Source: Paracidovorax anthurii (GTDB lineage Bacteria; Pseudomonadota; Gammaproteobacteria; Burkholderiales; Burkholderiaceae_C). From it: 38,647 nt of DNA. Location of the stretch: the NCBI RefSeq assembly GCF_003269065.1, contig NZ_QLTA01000051.1:1-38647 (forward strand), read 5' to 3'. Shown here piece after piece: positions 37,743 to 38,647 of this stretch (the stretch's first letter is position 1; every line of letters starts with the position of its first letter). Made by a program: the position numbers and the translations under genes. The notes beneath the pieces are model-generated. The model made no database searches and was not told the origin of the DNA. It was given only the letters and a program-made list of their open reading frames with translations.

Positions 37743-38201
37743 TTACTGGGTCACGCCCGGGGTCGGCGCGGCGGAAGCCAGTTGGGCCTGCTGCTGCTCG
37801 TACATGCCCTGGAAGTTGATTTCGGCCAGGTGCACGGGCGGGAAGCCGGCGCGCGTGATGACGTCGGCGATGTTGCCGCGCAGGTAGGGATAGACGATCT
37901 GCGGGCAGGCGATGCCCATGATGGGGCCCATCTGGTCTTCGGGGATGTTGCGGATCTCGAAGATGCCGGCCTGCTTGGCCTCGACCAGGAACACCGTCTT
38001 GTCCTTGATCTTGGTCTGCACGGTGGCGGTCACGGCCACCTCGAAGATGCCTTCGGCCACGGGCGTGGCCTCGACGCCGAGCTGGATGTCCACGTTGGGC
38101 TGCTCCTGCTCCAGCAGGATCTCGGGGGAGTTCGGCTGCTCCAGGGACAGATCCTTCAGATACACGCGCTGGATCTGGAACACGGGATTTTCTTCGGACA
38201 T
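37743..38201 (-). CDS. secB: Protein-export chaperone SecB
   Basis: The 152-residue cytosolic chaperone keeps preproteins unfolded and hands them to Sec[21 protein letters not shown] opens the fold, with [45 protein letters not shown] and the SecA-contact region [20 protein letters not shown], then [12 protein letters not shown]. Length is normal. The ATG at 38201 gives the family start MSEENPVFQ; a longer reading from 38243 is unlikely. A strong terminator and an IS5-type element lie just upstream, which may matter for its expression. Confidence 0.96.
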   Translation of the reverse strand: MSEENPVFQIQRVYLKDLSLEQPNSPEILLEQEQPNVDIQLGVEATPVAEGIFEVAVTATVQTKIKDKTVFLVEAKQAGIFEIRNIPEDQMGPIMGIACPQIVYPYLRGNIADVITRAGFPPVHLAEINFQGMYEQQQAQLASAAPTPGVTQ

Positions 38202-38220
38202 GGTCGTCGGTCTTTCGATT

Positions 38221-38235
38221 CGAAAACGGTTTTCG
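38221..38235. promoter_or_regulatory. Palindrome upstream of secB
   Basis: CGAAAAC and GTTTTCG flank a single G (38221-38235), 20 bases before the secB start, next to TTCGATTCGAA. This is a possible operator or leader element in the only spacer left between the terminator and secB. Confidence 0.3.
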
Positions 38236-38237
38236 GC

Positions 38238-38282
38238 AAACAAAACAAAGCCCGCCGGGGATGTCAGGCTCCCGCAGCGGGC
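38238..38282 (-). terminator. Rho-independent terminator upstream of secB
   Basis: Minus-strand reading: GCCCGC (38277-38282) pairs with GCGGGC (38250-38255), with an inner GGGA/TCCC pairing, and is followed by TTTGTTTTGTTT (38238-38249). This is the best intrinsic terminator in the window. It should end transcription coming from upstream, or act as an attenuator in a long secB leader. Confidence 0.7.
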
Positions 38283-38317
38283 ACTTGGGGCCGCATTATG
38301 CAGCGCGGCGGCTCTGG

Positions 38318-38354
38318 GAACGTGCTCACGATCTCAGAACGTGTTTACGATCTT
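38318..38354. repeat. Tandem IS-end sequences at the insertion-sequence boundary
   Basis: GAACGTGCTCACGATCTC (38318-38335) is followed after one base by GAACGTGTTTACGATCTT (38337-38354). The second runs into the transposase 3' end and should be the terminal repeat of the IS; the first looks like an older, slightly diverged end. Confidence 0.6.
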
Positions 38355-38647
38355 CTGAGTAGCAGAGCCAGAAACGCCAAGTGGACGAACTGTAAGCTGG
38401 TGTTGAGCCATCGCTCACAGTTCTTCCATAGCCGCCGGTTCTTGTCCAGCCAAGCAAAGCTGCGCTCAACCACCCAGCGCTTGGGCATGACCTTGAAGGT
38501 GTGCAACTCGCTTCTCTTGGCGATCTGCACCGTCACATGCTCACCCAGGATGTCCTTGACGCCTTGCGCGAAGGGCTCGCCTGTGTAACCGCTGTCCGTC
38601 AGCACACTTTGCACCCGCCCCAGCGAGCGCTTGCAGCGCTTGAAGGC
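38345..38647 (-). mobile_element. IS5-family transposase, C-terminal part, cut by window edge
   Basis: The frame is open from the right edge and gives about 100 residues: VLTDSGYTGEPFAQGVKDIL carries the second catalytic aspartate of the DDE fold, and KRWVVERSFAWLDKNRRLWK carries the catalytic glutamate in the Y-(2)-R-(3)-E-(6)-K-like context of IS5 (IS427/IS1031-type) enzymes. The protein ends LLRRS with the stop inside the presumed terminal repeat, a compact arrangement usual for these elements. The N-terminal part, the other end and the target duplication lie outside the window. The element separates secB from whatever lay upstream. Confidence 0.85.

Overview
The window is uniformly GC-rich chromosomal DNA of a betaproteobacterium, most likely a Comamonadaceae member close to Acidovorax/Paracidovorax. 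The indicators are protein-level family resemblance, the DUF3460-scpA and gpsA-secB neighbourhoods, C-rich leaders with TAAAAT -10 boxes, and several small interspersed hairpin repeats that I recall from that family. Almost all of it is dense housekeeping and cofactor metabolism. Only the two ends look accessory: a broken Rhs tip on the left and an IS5-type insertion sequence running off the right edge. No rRNA, tRNA or CRISPR array was recognised.

Layout. 1-750: decayed Rhs core fragment with out-of-frame remnants and an AT-richer spacer. 750-2231: secreted PhoPQ-activated (PqaA-type) protein. 2320-5380 (minus): group II truncated haemoglobin and a large FtsX/YbbP-type permease with no ATPase gene beside it. 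5460-12376 (minus): a formate/oxalate-themed group, read in transcription order as an OFA-family MFS transporter, a chemoreceptor lacking a first membrane helix, an FdhF/YdeP-type molybdoenzyme, and an FdhD that carries an N-terminal winged-helix domain. 12607-13698 (minus): Mrp/ApbC Fe-S carrier. 13867-17937 (plus): membrane-anchored Mrr-like protein, patatin-like phospholipase, methionyl-tRNA synthetase. 17946-19455: small lipoprotein, YitT-type membrane protein, BamE-like lipoprotein.

19589-27128 (plus) is a tightly packed cofactor run: DUF3460 protein, scpA, nadB, panD, bioA, bioD, bioF, queE, queD. bioA/bioD/bioF/queE are chained by ATGA overlaps. 27128-27957 holds two copies of a structured ~185-bp repeat on either side of a hydroxymuconate-isomerase-like gene. 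28007-33484 (minus): a SnoaL-like secreted protein, a fused pabB-pabC, a SWIM zinc-finger protein and nadA. nadC (minus) then diverges from panB-panC (plus). A 24-residue membrane micro-ORF at 36498 has a strong ribosome site and a leader hairpin. gpsA and secB follow on the minus strand, and the IS5-type element sits just upstream of secB.

How the genes fit together. The window encodes all three enzymes of NAD de novo synthesis (nadB, nadA, nadC), three of the four pantothenate steps (panB, panC, panD), three of the four late biotin steps (bioA, bioD, bioF; no bioB here), two queuosine-precursor steps, and folate pABA synthesis. The most system-like unannotated ideas are the transporter / soluble-sensor chemoreceptor / molybdoenzyme / winged-helix-FdhD group, and the covarying hairpin repeats.
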